Shown: in pieces, positions 1 through 8,792 of the stretch
Numbering within the stretch: the stretch's first letter is position 1
How the letters are laid out: each line of letters opens with the position of its first letter
Source of the DNA: Candidatus Accumulibacter iunctus
GTDB lineage: Bacteria; Pseudomonadota; Gammaproteobacteria; Burkholderiales; Rhodocyclaceae
Direction of reading: 5' to 3'
Assembly: GCA_002345025.1 (NCBI GenBank)
Contig: DDUX01000060.1
Location: forward strand, 1 to 42,596
Length of the DNA stretch: 42,596 bases
Notes under the pieces: generated by a model
Told to the model about the DNA's origin: nothing
The model's database searches: none
What the model saw: only the letters and a program-made list of their open reading frames with translations
Program-made: the position numbers and the translations under genes

Positions 1-1
1 G

Positions 2-574
2 CGCCTTGCTGCCGAGGAGGCCCCCCGCCGCGATGCGGATCGTCGGGCCGTCGAGGAAGCGCTGCGTCAGGAGGAAGAGGAACGCCTCGCGATCGAAGCC
101 GCCATCGAGCGTGAGGCAGCGCGCCAAGCCGCAGAGGAAGCAAGGCGCCGTGAACTCGCCGCTGCGCCACCGCCCGTGGCAGCGTTCAGGACGGCCGAAC
201 AGACAGTCGTCATGGTCGCTGACGATTCGAAAGTGGTGCGCATCAAGACCGGCAGGCTGCTCGGCGCCCACCGCTTCCAGGTCATCATGGCGGAAGACGG
301 TGCGGACGCCGCGCGCCAGATCGAGAGCTCGATCCCCGATGTGCTGGTCACCGACGTCGACATGCCGGGAATGACCGGGCTACAACTGGCACGACAGGTG
401 CGGGGCAATCCGCGTACCGCTGCCTTGCCGATCATCATCGTCACCTCGGATAGCGATCAACTGCAGGACGAAGCGGCGGCGGCCGGTGTCAATGTCGTCC
501 TCGGCAAGCCTTACCCGGAAGCCCTGCTCATCGAACACATCCAGCGGCTTGCCCGGGTTCAGCCTGCCGGGTGA
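2..574 (+). CDS. Response regulator receiver-domain protein, 5' end cut off by the window
   Basis: The frame is open from the first bases to TGA at 572-574, so the start lies outside the window. The first ~58 codons encode an Ala/Glu/Arg-rich segment, probably a helical or coiled-coil linker, ending in a Pro-rich turn. A receiver domain follows: an acidic pair in VADDSK, the likely phospho-acceptor Asp at codon 353-355 in TDVDMPGM, and the conserved Lys in GKPYP. No output domain follows, since the protein ends right after the receiver fold. It probably takes a phosphoryl group from a histidine kinase and acts by protein contact, but no kinase is visible here. A GTG at 176 could start a receiver-only product; I prefer the longer frame because its codon use and composition look coding. 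Receiver domain sure; role unknown. Confidence 0.85.
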   Translation, partial: RLAAEEAPRRDADRRAVEEALRQEEEERLAIEAAIEREAARQAAEEARRRELAAAPPPVAAFRTAEQTVVMVADDSKVVRIKTGRLLGAHRFQVIMAEDGADAARQIESSIPDVLVTDVDMPGMTGLQLARQVRGNPRTAALPIIIVTSDSDQLQDEAAAAGVNVVLGKPYPEALLIEHIQRLARVQPAG

Positions 575-658
575 GCAACGGCGCGGTGACGGAGCGGGCA
601 GCCACCCGAGGAACCCGGCGAGACACCACCAGCGGAGGCGGCGCCTCGCCCGTCCCCC

Positions 659-783
659 TTTTAATGTGAAAGTCGCGCCTGCGACTCGCGAATCTCCCTT
701 CTCCCGTGCGCGGGAGAAGGGCCGGGGATGAGGGAAACGGTCATGACTTTCATCATCAGGGGTGTGCCGCAAATCATGACCGT
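659..783 (+). repeat. 125-bp three-hairpin dispersed repeat, copy 1
   Basis: The segment contains three successive inverted repeats: 671-676/681-686 (AGTCGC arms), 696-706/711-721 (CCCTTCTCCCG arms around a 4-base loop) and 737-746/774-783 (ACGGTCATGA arms around a 27-base loop). A second copy of exactly the same length lies at 40162-40286 in the opposite orientation, with about 14 mismatches by eye. This copy fills the gap between the response regulator and hisD and touches the hisD stop codon. It has no coding capacity. It resembles REP/MITE-like elements, and the middle hairpin could also end transcription from either side, although no T-tract follows. Confidence 0.9.
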
Positions 784-2099
784 CACTCCTCCTCGAGGCG
801 ATATTCGGCCGCGCGCGCGTGCGCCGGCAGGCCTTCACCGTAGGCCAGGGTCGCCGCGATCGGGCCAAGCATCCTGGCCCCCGCCCGCGAAATGCGAATC
901 AGGCTGCTCCGTTTCTGGAAATCGTAGACGCCAAGCGGTGACGAGAAGCGGGCGCTGCCGGAGGTCGGCAGAACGTGGTTCGGACCGGCGCAGTAATCGC
1001 CCAGAGACTCGGAGGCATGGCGCCCGATGAAGATCGCACCGGCGTGGCGGATCTTCGCGACCCACGCGTCTGCATCGGCCAGCGACAGTTCGAGATGTTC
1101 CGGCGCAACGCGATTGGCTATTTCACAGGCCTCGTCGAGATCGCGGACCAGAATCAGCGCACCACGGTTTTCGAGCGCGGCGCGGATCACCTGCCGGCGA
1201 GGCATCGTCGGCAGCAGCCGTTCGATCGCCGCGGCAACGCGGTCGATGAACGCGGCGTCGGGGCAGACGAGGATCGACTGCGCCAACTCGTCATGCTCGG
1301 CCTGCGAGAACAGATCCATCGCCACCCAGTCGGGGGCCGTGTGACCATCGCAGATGATGAGGATCTCGGATGGCCCGGCCACCATGTCGATGCCGACGAC
1401 GCCAAACACCCGCCGCTTTGCCGCCGCGACGTAGGCGTTGCCCGGGCCAACGATCTTGTCGACCTGCGGCACCGTCTGCGTGCCGTAAGCGAGCGCCGCC
1501 ACCGCCTGCGCACCGCCGATGGTGAAGACGCGGTCCACGCCGGCCAGGGCGGCCGCGGCGAGGACGAGCGGATTCTGCTCGCCCGCCGGCGTCGGCACGA
1601 CCATGATCAGTTCGCCAACGCCGGCGACATGGGCAGGGATCGCGTTCATCAACACCGACGAAGGATAGGAGGCCTTGCCACCGGGAACGTACAGTCCGAC
1701 GCGGTCGAGCGGCGTCACCTTCTGCCCGAGCATGGTGCCGAGAAGCGCTTCGTCCGGGTCGTCGTACTGCCAGCTCTGCAGTGGCTGCCGCTGGTGGTAA
1801 CGGCGCACGCGCTCGGCCGCCGCTGCCAGTGCTTCGCGCTGCCCGGCCGGCAACCCGGCGAGTGCCTGCTGCAGCTCGTTCTGCGTCAGCTCGAGTTCGC
1901 TCATCGAACTGACGCTCAGGCCATCGAAGCGACGGGTGTACTCGACCACCGCCGTGTCGCCGCGTGCCTTTACGTCCGCGAGAATGGCGGCAACGCGCTC
2001 TTCCAGCGACTCGTCCTGGGCCGCCTCGAAGGCCAGCAGGGCGTCGAGGCGGCGCCGGAAATCGCTGTCTGTGGTGGCAAGGCGTTTGATGGCGATCAT
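783..2099 (-). CDS. hisD: Histidinol dehydrogenase
   Basis: HisD catalyses the last two steps of histidine synthesis, oxidising L-histidinol through the aldehyde to L-histidine with NAD+ and a Zn2+ ion in the cytoplasm. The 438-residue product has the family's usual length and is collinear with it throughout. Visible landmarks are the GLYVPGG loop, the IVGPGN motif, the VAGPSE segment, SQAEHDE and the C-terminal GPNHVLPTSG active-site region. The ATG overlaps the hisG stop in an ATGA arrangement, so the two genes are translationally coupled. The stop touches a 125-bp hairpin repeat. No other his genes follow inside the window. Confidence 0.97.
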   Translation of the reverse strand: MIAIKRLATTDSDFRRRLDALLAFEAAQDESLEERVAAILADVKARGDTAVVEYTRRFDGLSVSSMSELELTQNELQQALAGLPAGQREALAAAAERVRRYHQRQPLQSWQYDDPDEALLGTMLGQKVTPLDRVGLYVPGGKASYPSSVLMNAIPAHVAGVGELIMVVPTPAGEQNPLVLAAAALAGVDRVFTIGGAQAVAALAYGTQTVPQVDKIVGPGNAYVAAAKRRVFGVVGIDMVAGPSEILIICDGHTAPDWVAMDLFSQAEHDELAQSILVCPDAAFIDRVAAAIERLLPTMPRRQVIRAALENRGALILVRDLDEACEIANRVAPEHLELSLADADAWVAKIRHAGAIFIGRHASESLGDYCAGPNHVLPTSGSARFSSPLGVYDFQKRSSLIRISRAGARMLGPIAATLAYGEGLPAHARAAEYRLEEE

Positions 2100-2740
2100 C
2101 GCTGCACAACCCGGGTGATCGCATCGAGAATCGGTGCCAGAGCAGCGCGCTTGAGCTTCAGAGCCGCCTGGTTGACGATCAGTCGCGACGAGATGTCCAT
2201 GATGTGTTCGCAGGCGACGAGATTGTTCGCCTTCAGCGTGCTGCCGGTGGACACCAGATCGACGATGGCATCAGCCAGACCGGCCAGTGGAGCGAGCTCC
2301 ATCGATCCGTAGAGCTTGATCAGGTCGACGTGCACGCCCTTGGCAGCAAAATGCTCGCGCGCGATGTTGAGGTACTTGCTCGCCACCTTGAGCCGGGCCC
2401 CCTGGCGTACCGCGCTCTGGTAGTCGAAACCGGCAGGAACGGCGACCATCATGCGGCAGCGGGCGATTCCCAGGTCGATCGGCTGATACAGGCCGTCGCT
2501 TCCGTGTTCGAGCAGGACGTCCTTACCCGCCACACCGAGATCCGCGGCGCCATACTGGACGTAGGTCGGGGTGTCTGTGGCACGAACGATCAGCACGCGA
2601 ACGTTGTCCCGGTTGGTCCGCAGAATCAGACGGCGCGAGGTCTCCGGGTTCTCCAGTGGTTCGATTCCCGCGGCGGCCAGGAGGGGCAGCGTCTCTTCAA
2701 AGATGCGGCCCTTCGACAGGGCAATGGTGATGCCGTTCAC
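2096..2740 (-). CDS. hisG: ATP phosphoribosyltransferase, short form
   Basis: HisG joins ATP and PRPP, the committed and feedback-controlled step of histidine synthesis. I chose the GTG at 2740-2738 because an AAGGA ribosome site lies a few bases upstream and the family's N-terminus (NGITIALSKGRIFEETL) begins there; an ATG at 2770 would add ten unconserved residues. The 214-residue product lacks the C-terminal regulatory ACT-like domain of long HisG, so it is the short type, which by family knowledge works as a hetero-octamer with HisZ. No hisZ is visible in the window. The PRPP-binding DLVSTGSTLKANN segment is present. It is coupled to hisD by a 4-base overlap. Confidence 0.95.
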   Translation of the reverse strand: MNGITIALSKGRIFEETLPLLAAAGIEPLENPETSRRLILRTNRDNVRVLIVRATDTPTYVQYGAADLGVAGKDVLLEHGSDGLYQPIDLGIARCRMMVAVPAGFDYQSAVRQGARLKVASKYLNIAREHFAAKGVHVDLIKLYGSMELAPLAGLADAIVDLVSTGSTLKANNLVACEHIMDISSRLIVNQAALKLKRAALAPILDAITRVVQR

Positions 2741-3021
2741 TGCTTTCCTTCTGCACGACAAAGCACTCATTCTAGCGCAACGTCAGGCCGACACCTGCTG
2801 CCGCAGCCCACGATGATCGGCGACCGTCGCGACGGCAACGGTCACAGGGGCAGGATCCGGGCATCAATGAAGTATTATTTGGCCTGCGCGAGGTGGATGC
2901 CGGAGAAATCCCCCGTAAGACAAACAATCATGAATGGTGGGCAGACGCTCGCCATGCCGCTGCCGCTGTCGCCGACGCTGGCGCCTCGGCCGTCGCGGAG
3001 AAGACAAAGGAGGGGTGCTGC

Positions 3022-4515
3022 ATGGAACAGATGACTCTTTACATGAACCTGCTGCTGATCCTGGTATTCGTCGCCGGCAACGCATTCTTCGTCGGCTCGG
3101 AGATCGCCATCTCGTCGGCACGGCGCAGCCGCATTCGGCAACTGGCGGAGGACGGCGACAAGCGTGCCGCCCGCGTCGAGATGCTGCACAACGAACCGGA
3201 ACGATTCTACTCGGTGACCCAGGTCGGCATCACCCTCGTCTCGCTCGGTCTCGGCGCCGTCGGCATGGAGACCATCAGCATCCTGACAGATCCCTGGTTC
3301 GTCACCGCCTTCACGCTTTTCGGCGACAGCGAGGCTTTGCTCAAGGCCGCGCACACCGTCTCCTACGTCTTTGCCTTCATCGTCATCTCGTTCCTGCACG
3401 TGGTCGCCGGCGAACTGGCACCGAAGGTGCTCGCCTTCCACAAGGCGGAGCAGCTCAGTATGGCCGTCGGCGGCATGATCAACTTGCTGTACCTCACCTT
3501 CAGGCCGCTGATCTACGTCATGAAGATATCGTCGAACGCGCTGCTGCGGGTGTTCGGCCAGAGCAACCTGCAGGGCCATGGTGAAAGCCACTTCACGATG
3601 TCGGTCGAGGAGATCCGCATGATCCTCTCCGCGAGCGAGAAGGATGGAACCCTCGCGCGCGAGGAGACGGAGATGATTCGCGGTGTCTTCAAGCTCGACG
3701 AGCACACCGTCCGCGAGGCGATGATCCCGCGCACGCAGATTCGCGCGCTGGCCCGCGAAGAAACCCTGGCCGAAGCGCTGCGGATGTTCCGCGACGTGCC
3801 GCATGCGCGTTTCCCGGTTTACGACAAGAGCCTCGACCGCATCACTGGCGTCGTGGCGATCAAGGAACTGCTGAGCGTCATGGCCGAGAGCAGCGGCGAC
3901 AAGCTCGATGACGTCAGCCAGCGACCCGTTGGTGAGTTCGCGCAGGCGCCCTACATCGTGCCCAACAGCAAGCTGCTGAGCGATCTGCTCAAGGACTTCA
4001 AGCGGACGCGGCAGCAGATGGCGGTGGTGATCGACGAGTATGGTGGCACGGAGGGGATCATCACGCTCGAGGACATCCTCGAGGAAATCGTCGGCGAGTA
4101 TGAGGACGAGTTCACGCGCCAGGCGAGACGAGTGAAGAAGCTGGTCGGCAGCCAGTACGAGATCGATGCCTCGATGCGCGTTTCGGACCTCGAGGGCCTG
4201 GTCGACTTCCCGTTCCCGAGGGACGACGACTACGTGACACTTGCCGGCCTGTTCTACAAGCGACTGGGCAGCGTACCGGCGGTTGGCGATACCGTGCAGC
4301 TCGAGGGGGCCCGGCTGACCGTGCTCGAGATGGACAACCATCGCATCACGCTGCTCCGCTTCGAGGACACGGCGGTGGGTGAGGACGGCGTCCAGCGCCT
4401 GGTCGAAGATACTTCAGCCGGCGACCCGATGGTGCCGGAAGACGAGGAGGCAATGGCTTCGGCCAGCGATGCGGGCAACAGGCAGGCAAGCGGCGATGCG
4501 CTGCCGCGGCGGTAA
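3022..4515 (+). CDS. Inner-membrane CNNM/CorC-HlyC family protein (DUF21 - CBS pair - CorC_HlyC)
   Basis: The ATG at 3022 has a strong AAAGGAGG site at 3006-3013 with an 8-base spacer; longer in-frame starts upstream lack one. The 497-residue product begins with a DUF21 membrane domain of several hydrophobic segments (residues ~5-200, starting LLLILVFVAGNAFF). Two CBS domains follow (MIPRTQIRAL onward, and the segment containing VVIDEYGGTEGIITLEDILEEIVG), then a C-terminal CorC_HlyC domain. Relatives are called hemolysin-like or magnesium/cobalt efflux proteins; by family, a Mg2+ transport role with nucleotide sensing by the CBS pair is likely. An acidic 30-residue tail ends the protein. It stands alone, convergent with the decarboxylase gene. 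The transported ion cannot be read from the sequence. Confidence 0.92.
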   Translation: MEQMTLYMNLLLILVFVAGNAFFVGSEIAISSARRSRIRQLAEDGDKRAARVEMLHNEPERFYSVTQVGITLVSLGLGAVGMETISILTDPWFVTAFTLFGDSEALLKAAHTVSYVFAFIVISFLHVVAGELAPKVLAFHKAEQLSMAVGGMINLLYLTFRPLIYVMKISSNALLRVFGQSNLQGHGESHFTMSVEEIRMILSASEKDGTLAREETEMIRGVFKLDEHTVREAMIPRTQIRALAREETLAEALRMFRDVPHARFPVYDKSLDRITGVVAIKELLSVMAESSGDKLDDVSQRPVGEFAQAPYIVPNSKLLSDLLKDFKRTRQQMAVVIDEYGGTEGIITLEDILEEIVGEYEDEFTRQARRVKKLVGSQYEIDASMRVSDLEGLVDFPFPRDDDYVTLAGLFYKRLGSVPAVGDTVQLEGARLTVLEMDNHRITLLRFEDTAVGEDGVQRLVEDTSAGDPMVPEDEEAMASASDAGNRQASGDALPRR

Positions 4516-4574
4516 CGCCAGAATGCTGAGCCTGCTAGTGCTGGCGGGCAGAGGTCACAGCGCCCTTGCGCTCG

Positions 4575-4607
4575 CCTGTCGCGGACAGTCGCTCGCCTTG
4601 CGACAGG
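4575..4607. terminator. Convergent intergenic hairpin, possible terminator
   Basis: Arms CCTGTCGC (4575-4582) and GCGACAGG (4600-4607) enclose a 17-base loop between two convergent genes. The stem can extend with a bulge into flanking GCGCTC/GAGCGC. No T-tract follows on either strand, so its role as an intrinsic terminator is uncertain. Confidence 0.3.
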
Positions 4608-4625
4608 AGCGCCGGATCCACGAAC

Positions 4626-6863
4626 TCAGCGGACGCAGTCCACCGAGTATACGGGCTTGCCATCGACCAGTGCCTTGACGAGGCCATGGACGTCGGTTTC
4701 GAAGCCCGGAAAGCGTTCGTTGAAATCGCGCGCGAACTGCAGGTAGCGGACGATCGTCGCATTGAAGCGCTCGCCCGGGATCAGCAGCGGGATTCCCGGC
4801 GGGTAAGGCGTCAACAGGGTGCTGGTGATGCGCCCCTCGAGTTCATCAATCGGCACGCGGTCGATTGCCCGGTGTGCCATCTTGGCGAAGGCATCGGTCG
4901 GTTTCATCGCCGGCTCCATGTCGGAGAGGTACATGCGGGTGGTCAGATGCGCGACATCATTCGCCGCATAGACGCCATGAATCTGTCGGCAGAGATCCTT
5001 CAGCCCATACCTGTCGTAACGCGGATTCTTGCTCAGGAACTCCGGCATCACCTTCCATAGCGGCAGGTTCTGGTCGTAGCCATCCTTGAACTGCTGCAGT
5101 TCGGTGACCATGGTGTTCCAGCGACCCTTCGTGATGCCGATGGTGAACATGATGAAAAACGAGTAGAGACCGCACTTCTCGACGATGATCCCGTGTTCGG
5201 CGAGGTACTTGGTGACGATCGCAGCCGGAATACCCCACTCCGCAAATTCCCCGTCGACGTCCAGTCCTGGCGTGATGATCGTCGCCTTGATCGGGTCGAG
5301 CATGTTGAAGCCCTCGGCGAGCTGGCCGAAGCCGTGCCAGCGCTCGCCCGGCCGGAGGATCCACGCCGTCCGCTCCTCGAGCCCCTCGCCGCTCAGATCC
5401 TCCGGCCCCCACACCTTGAACCACCAGTCGGCGCCCCACTCGCTTTCCACCTTGCGCATCGTGCTGCGGAAATTCAGCGCCTCGGCAATCGACTCCTCGA
5501 CCAGCGCGGTTCCCTCTGGCGCCTCCATCATCGCCGCGGCAACATCGCAGGAGGCGATGATCGCGTACTGCGGCGAGGTCGAGGTATGCATCAGATAGGC
5601 TTCGTTGAAGACATCGCGGTCGAGCTTGCGCCCCTGCGACTCCTGCACCAGGATCTGCGATGCCTGCGACAGGCCGGCGAGCAGCTTGTGCGTCGACTGC
5701 GTCGAGAAGATCATCGAATCCTGGCAGCGCGGCCGGTCGGCGCCGATGGCATGGTAGTCGCCGTAGAAGTCATGGAAGGCGGCGTGCGGCAACCAGGCTT
5801 CGTCGAAATGCAGGGTATCGATGACGCCGTCGAGCATCTGTTTGATCTCCTCGACGTTGTACAGGATGCCGTCGTAGGTGCTCTGCGTGATGGTCAGCAC
5901 GCGCGGCTTGCTCGTGACGTCACGGGCAAACGGGTGTGCCTCGATCTTGGCACGGATGTTCTGCCAGAGGAACTCCTCCTTGGGAATCGGTCCGATGATC
6001 CCGTAATGGTTGCGGGTCGGCATCAGGAAAACCGGGATCGCACCGGTCATGATGATCGAGTGAAGCACCGACTTGTGGCAGTTGCGGTCGACGATCACGA
6101 CATCGCCCGGGGCGACGGTCGAATGCCAGACGATCTTGTTCGAGGTCGAGGTACCGTTGGTGACGAAGAACAGGTGATCGGCGTTGAAGATGCGCGCCGC
6201 GTTGCGCTCGGAGGCCGCGACCGGACCGGTGTGGTCGAGCAACTGACCGAGTTCCTCGACCGCGTTGCAGACGTCGGCCCGCAGCATGTTCTCGCCGAAG
6301 AACTGGTGGAACATGCGCCCGACCGGGCTCTTCAGGAAGGCGACGCCACCCGAATGGCCGGGACAGTGCCAGGAGTAGGAGCCATCCTCGGCATAGTGCG
6401 TCAGCGCACGGAAGAAGGGCGGCGAAAGGCTTTCGAGATAGGCCTTGGCCTCGCGGACGACGTAGCGGCTGATGAACTCCGCGGTGTCCTCGAACATGTG
6501 GATGAAACCGTGCAGCTCGCGCAGGACGTCGTTCGGGATGTGGCGTGAGGTCCGCGTCTCGCCGTAGAGAAAGATCGGGATGTCCTCGTTGCGACAGCGG
6601 ATCTCCTTGACGAACGCACGCAGGCTGGCAATCGTCTGGTCCGAACGGCCATGCTTGAACTCCTCGTCGTCGATCGACAGGATGAAGGCCGAGGCGCGGC
6701 TCTGCTGCTGCGCGAACGAAGTCAGGTCGCCGTAGCTGGTGACGCCAAAGACCTCGAAACCCTTCTTCTCGATGGCCTTGGCCAGCGCGCGAACGCCGAG
6801 TCCGCCGGTGTTTTCCGAGCGGTAGTCCTTGTCGATGACGATTACCGGGAAATTGAAATGCAT
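4626..6863 (-). CDS. PLP-dependent arginine/lysine/ornithine decarboxylase
   Basis: This is a 745-residue fold-type I amino-acid decarboxylase, releasing CO2 to give the matching polyamine precursor (agmatine, cadaverine or putrescine). It has the N-terminal wing domain (residues ~1-130), the PLP domain with SWHCPGHSGG (~164-173), VDRNCHKS (~258-265), HFDEAW (352-357) and the cofactor Lys in STHKLLAG (K393), and the C-terminal domain with TPYPPGIPLL. Length and motif order resemble biosynthetic or acid-resistance arginine decarboxylases of the AdiA type, but the substrate cannot be fixed from sequence alone. It follows dcd and apbC on the same strand, 122 bases after dcd. No transporter partner lies nearby, which argues against a dedicated acid-stress operon. 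Confidence 0.93.
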   Translation of the reverse strand: MHFNFPVIVIDKDYRSENTGGLGVRALAKAIEKKGFEVFGVTSYGDLTSFAQQQSRASAFILSIDDEEFKHGRSDQTIASLRAFVKEIRCRNEDIPIFLYGETRTSRHIPNDVLRELHGFIHMFEDTAEFISRYVVREAKAYLESLSPPFFRALTHYAEDGSYSWHCPGHSGGVAFLKSPVGRMFHQFFGENMLRADVCNAVEELGQLLDHTGPVAASERNAARIFNADHLFFVTNGTSTSNKIVWHSTVAPGDVVIVDRNCHKSVLHSIIMTGAIPVFLMPTRNHYGIIGPIPKEEFLWQNIRAKIEAHPFARDVTSKPRVLTITQSTYDGILYNVEEIKQMLDGVIDTLHFDEAWLPHAAFHDFYGDYHAIGADRPRCQDSMIFSTQSTHKLLAGLSQASQILVQESQGRKLDRDVFNEAYLMHTSTSPQYAIIASCDVAAAMMEAPEGTALVEESIAEALNFRSTMRKVESEWGADWWFKVWGPEDLSGEGLEERTAWILRPGERWHGFGQLAEGFNMLDPIKATIITPGLDVDGEFAEWGIPAAIVTKYLAEHGIIVEKCGLYSFFIMFTIGITKGRWNTMVTELQQFKDGYDQNLPLWKVMPEFLSKNPRYDRYGLKDLCRQIHGVYAANDVAHLTTRMYLSDMEPAMKPTDAFAKMAHRAIDRVPIDELEGRITSTLLTPYPPGIPLLIPGERFNATIVRYLQFARDFNERFPGFETDVHGLVKALVDGKPVYSVDCVR

Positions 6864-6973
6864 GTGCGGGATCCAGTCTCTGGTCGGGGATGAGAGGTCG
6901 GCACCTCCGGCGCAAGTCTGCCGCGGCAGCAGCGCACTTCCTCCTGATGCTCGTTTCGCCGGCTCGCCGGCAG

Positions 6974-6995
6974 TTCAGATCTTGTTCAGATCTTG
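6974..6995. repeat. 11-bp perfect tandem duplication at the dcd stop codon
   Basis: TTCAGATCTTG occurs twice in direct succession (6974-6984 and 6985-6995). On the minus strand the first unit read is the end of dcd including its TGA; the second repeats it just past the stop. Probably a small slippage duplication. Confidence 0.85.
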
Positions 6996-7552
6996 GGCAG
7001 GGTGACGCCGACCTGCCCCTGATACTTCCCTCCTCGATCCTTGTAAGACGTCTCGCATTCCTCATCGGATTCGAAGAACAGGACCTGTGCGATGCCCTCG
7101 TTGGCGTAGATCTTCGCCGGCAGTGGTGTCGTGTTGGAGAACTCGAGGGTGACGTGACCCTCCCACTCGGGTTCGAAGGGTGTCACGTTGACGATGATGC
7201 CACAACGGGCGTAGGTGCTCTTGCCCAGGCAGACCGTGAGGACGCTGCGCGGAATGCGGAAATACTCTACCGTACGGGCGAGTGCAAACGAGTTCGGTGG
7301 AATGATGCAGAAATCGTTCCTGACCTCAACGAAGGAATTGGGGTCGAAGTTCTTCGGGTCCACGATCGTCGAGTTGAGATTGGTGAACAGCTTGAATTCA
7401 TCCGAACAGCGAATGTCGTAGCCGTAACTCGACGTGCCGTAGGAGACGATGCGGCGGCCGTCGACCTCGCGCACCTGTGTCGGCTCGAAGGGGTCGATCA
7501 TGCCGTGCTCTTCCGCCATGCGGCGGATCCACCGATCCGATTTGATTGACAT
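6986..7552 (-). CDS. dcd: dCTP deaminase
   Basis: Dcd deaminates dCTP to dUTP, feeding dUMP and thymidylate synthesis in the cytoplasm. The 188-residue product matches the family length from the first residues (MSIKSDRWIRRMAEEHGMI). Conserved segments are GTSSYGYDIR, the SFVEVRNDFCIIPPNSFALA stretch, GKSTYARCG, and the HVTLEFSNTTPLPAKIYANEG region with the conserved Glu. The C-terminal KYQGQVGVTLPKI closes the trimeric active site in homologues. It lies 110 bases after apbC and 122 before the decarboxylase, all on one strand. Its last codons are duplicated in tandem just past the stop. Confidence 0.97.
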   Translation of the reverse strand: MSIKSDRWIRRMAEEHGMIDPFEPTQVREVDGRRIVSYGTSSYGYDIRCSDEFKLFTNLNSTIVDPKNFDPNSFVEVRNDFCIIPPNSFALARTVEYFRIPRSVLTVCLGKSTYARCGIIVNVTPFEPEWEGHVTLEFSNTTPLPAKIYANEGIAQVLFFESDEECETSYKDRGGKYQGQVGVTLPKI

Positions 7553-7662
7553 TGGTCGCTACCTGCACCCCGGCCAGACAGAAAGTCCTCATTCTACGGC
7601 GTCCGGGCAGCAGATGAAACCGCCGTCTGGCGGGCAGCAGCGGCAGGGGCCGTGGCGCCGCT

Positions 7663-8754
7663 TCAGGTGTTCTGGACGACGATGTTCGGAAACCGCGCAC
7701 TCATGTCGCGCGCCCGCTCGGCAACCTTCACCGCCAGGCGGCGGGCGATCGCGCGGTAAATCTCTGCAGCCCGCGAATCCGGCGCACCGACCACCGTCGG
7801 CGTGCCGGCATCGGTGAGTTCGCGGATCGACAGCTCGAGCGGCAGCGCGCCGAGAAACTCGGTATCGTAGTCGCGGCACATCTGCTCGCCGCCACCCTGA
7901 CCGAAGATGTACTCCTCGTGTCCGCACTGCGAACAGATGTGGATGCTCATGTTCTCGACCAGACCGAGAATCGGGATGCCGACCTTCTCGAACATCTTCA
8001 GCCCCTTGCGCGCGTCGATCAGGGCGATGTCCTGCGGCGTCGTGACGATCACCGCGCCGGTCACCGGAACCTTCTGCGACAGGGTCAGCTGCGTGTCGCC
8101 CGTCCCCGGCGGCATGTCGACCAGCAGGTAATCGACATCCTGCCAGTTGGTCTGCTTGAGCAGTTGCTCGAGCGCCTGCGTCACCATTGGACCACGCCAG
8201 ACCATCGGCGAATCGATGTCGATCATGAAGCCGATCGACATCGCCTGCAGCCCGTGCGCGAGCAGGGGATCCATCGAGACGCCGTCGCTCGACTCCGGTC
8301 TCCTGCCCGCCAGGCCAAGCATCTGCGGCTGAGAAGGACCGTAGATGTCGGCGTCGAGCAGGCCCACTGTCGCGCCCTCCTGGGCCAGCGCCAGCGCCAG
8401 ATTGACTGCCGTCGTGCTCTTGCCGACGCCCCCCTTGCCGGAAGCGATGGCAATGATGTTCTTCACCCCCGGCAGCGGCTTCAGTCCGCGCTGCACGGTG
8501 TGCGCGACGATGCCCGCCGTGACATTGACACTGAGGTTGCCGATTCCCGGAATGGTCCGCAATCCGGCGATCACCGACCGCCGGATTGCGTCGATCTGGC
8601 TCCTTGCCGGATACCCGAGCTCGATGTCGAGCGAGACATCGGCACCGTCGATCCTGATGTTCCTTGCCGATCGCGTCGACAGGTAATCCTTGCGCGTATT
8701 GGGGTCGATGATTTGCCGCAGCGCCGCGTGTACCGCTTCAGTCGTAATGGACAT
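7663..8754 (-). CDS. apbC: Mrp/ApbC/NBP35-type iron-sulfur cluster carrier ATPase
   Basis: The 363-residue product starts at the ATG at 8754 (MSITTEAVHAALRQI), where the MIP18/DUF59-like N-terminal domain begins (~1-85). The frame remains open upstream, but that part lies antisense to the next gene and is not conserved. The P-loop domain carries a deviant Walker A GKGGVGKST (106-114), DADIYGPSQP, DMPPGTGD, and the C-terminal pair CSQC (274-277) that binds a bridging [4Fe-4S] cluster in homologues. It carries and delivers Fe-S clusters to apo-proteins. It heads a same-strand set with dcd and the decarboxylase and is divergent from the PLP enzyme at 8863. Confidence 0.96.
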   Translation of the reverse strand: MSITTEAVHAALRQIIDPNTRKDYLSTRSARNIRIDGADVSLDIELGYPARSQIDAIRRSVIAGLRTIPGIGNLSVNVTAGIVAHTVQRGLKPLPGVKNIIAIASGKGGVGKSTTAVNLALALAQEGATVGLLDADIYGPSQPQMLGLAGRRPESSDGVSMDPLLAHGLQAMSIGFMIDIDSPMVWRGPMVTQALEQLLKQTNWQDVDYLLVDMPPGTGDTQLTLSQKVPVTGAVIVTTPQDIALIDARKGLKMFEKVGIPILGLVENMSIHICSQCGHEEYIFGQGGGEQMCRDYDTEFLGALPLELSIRELTDAGTPTVVGAPDSRAAEIYRAIARRLAVKVAERARDMSARFPNIVVQNT

Positions 8755-8792
8755 CTGTTGGCGTTCCCGTGAGTGATACTTGAGCAATTTGC

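Noticed and set aside
975..2312. Long plus-strand open frame antisense to hisD and hisG
   Set aside because: It mirrors the minus-strand codons, has Arg/His-rich composition typical of antisense frames in G+C-rich DNA, and no recognisable domain.
2875..4341. Minus-strand open frame opposite the CorC/HlyC gene
   Set aside because: The plus-strand protein has clear domains and a strong ribosome site; the antisense frame is a shadow.
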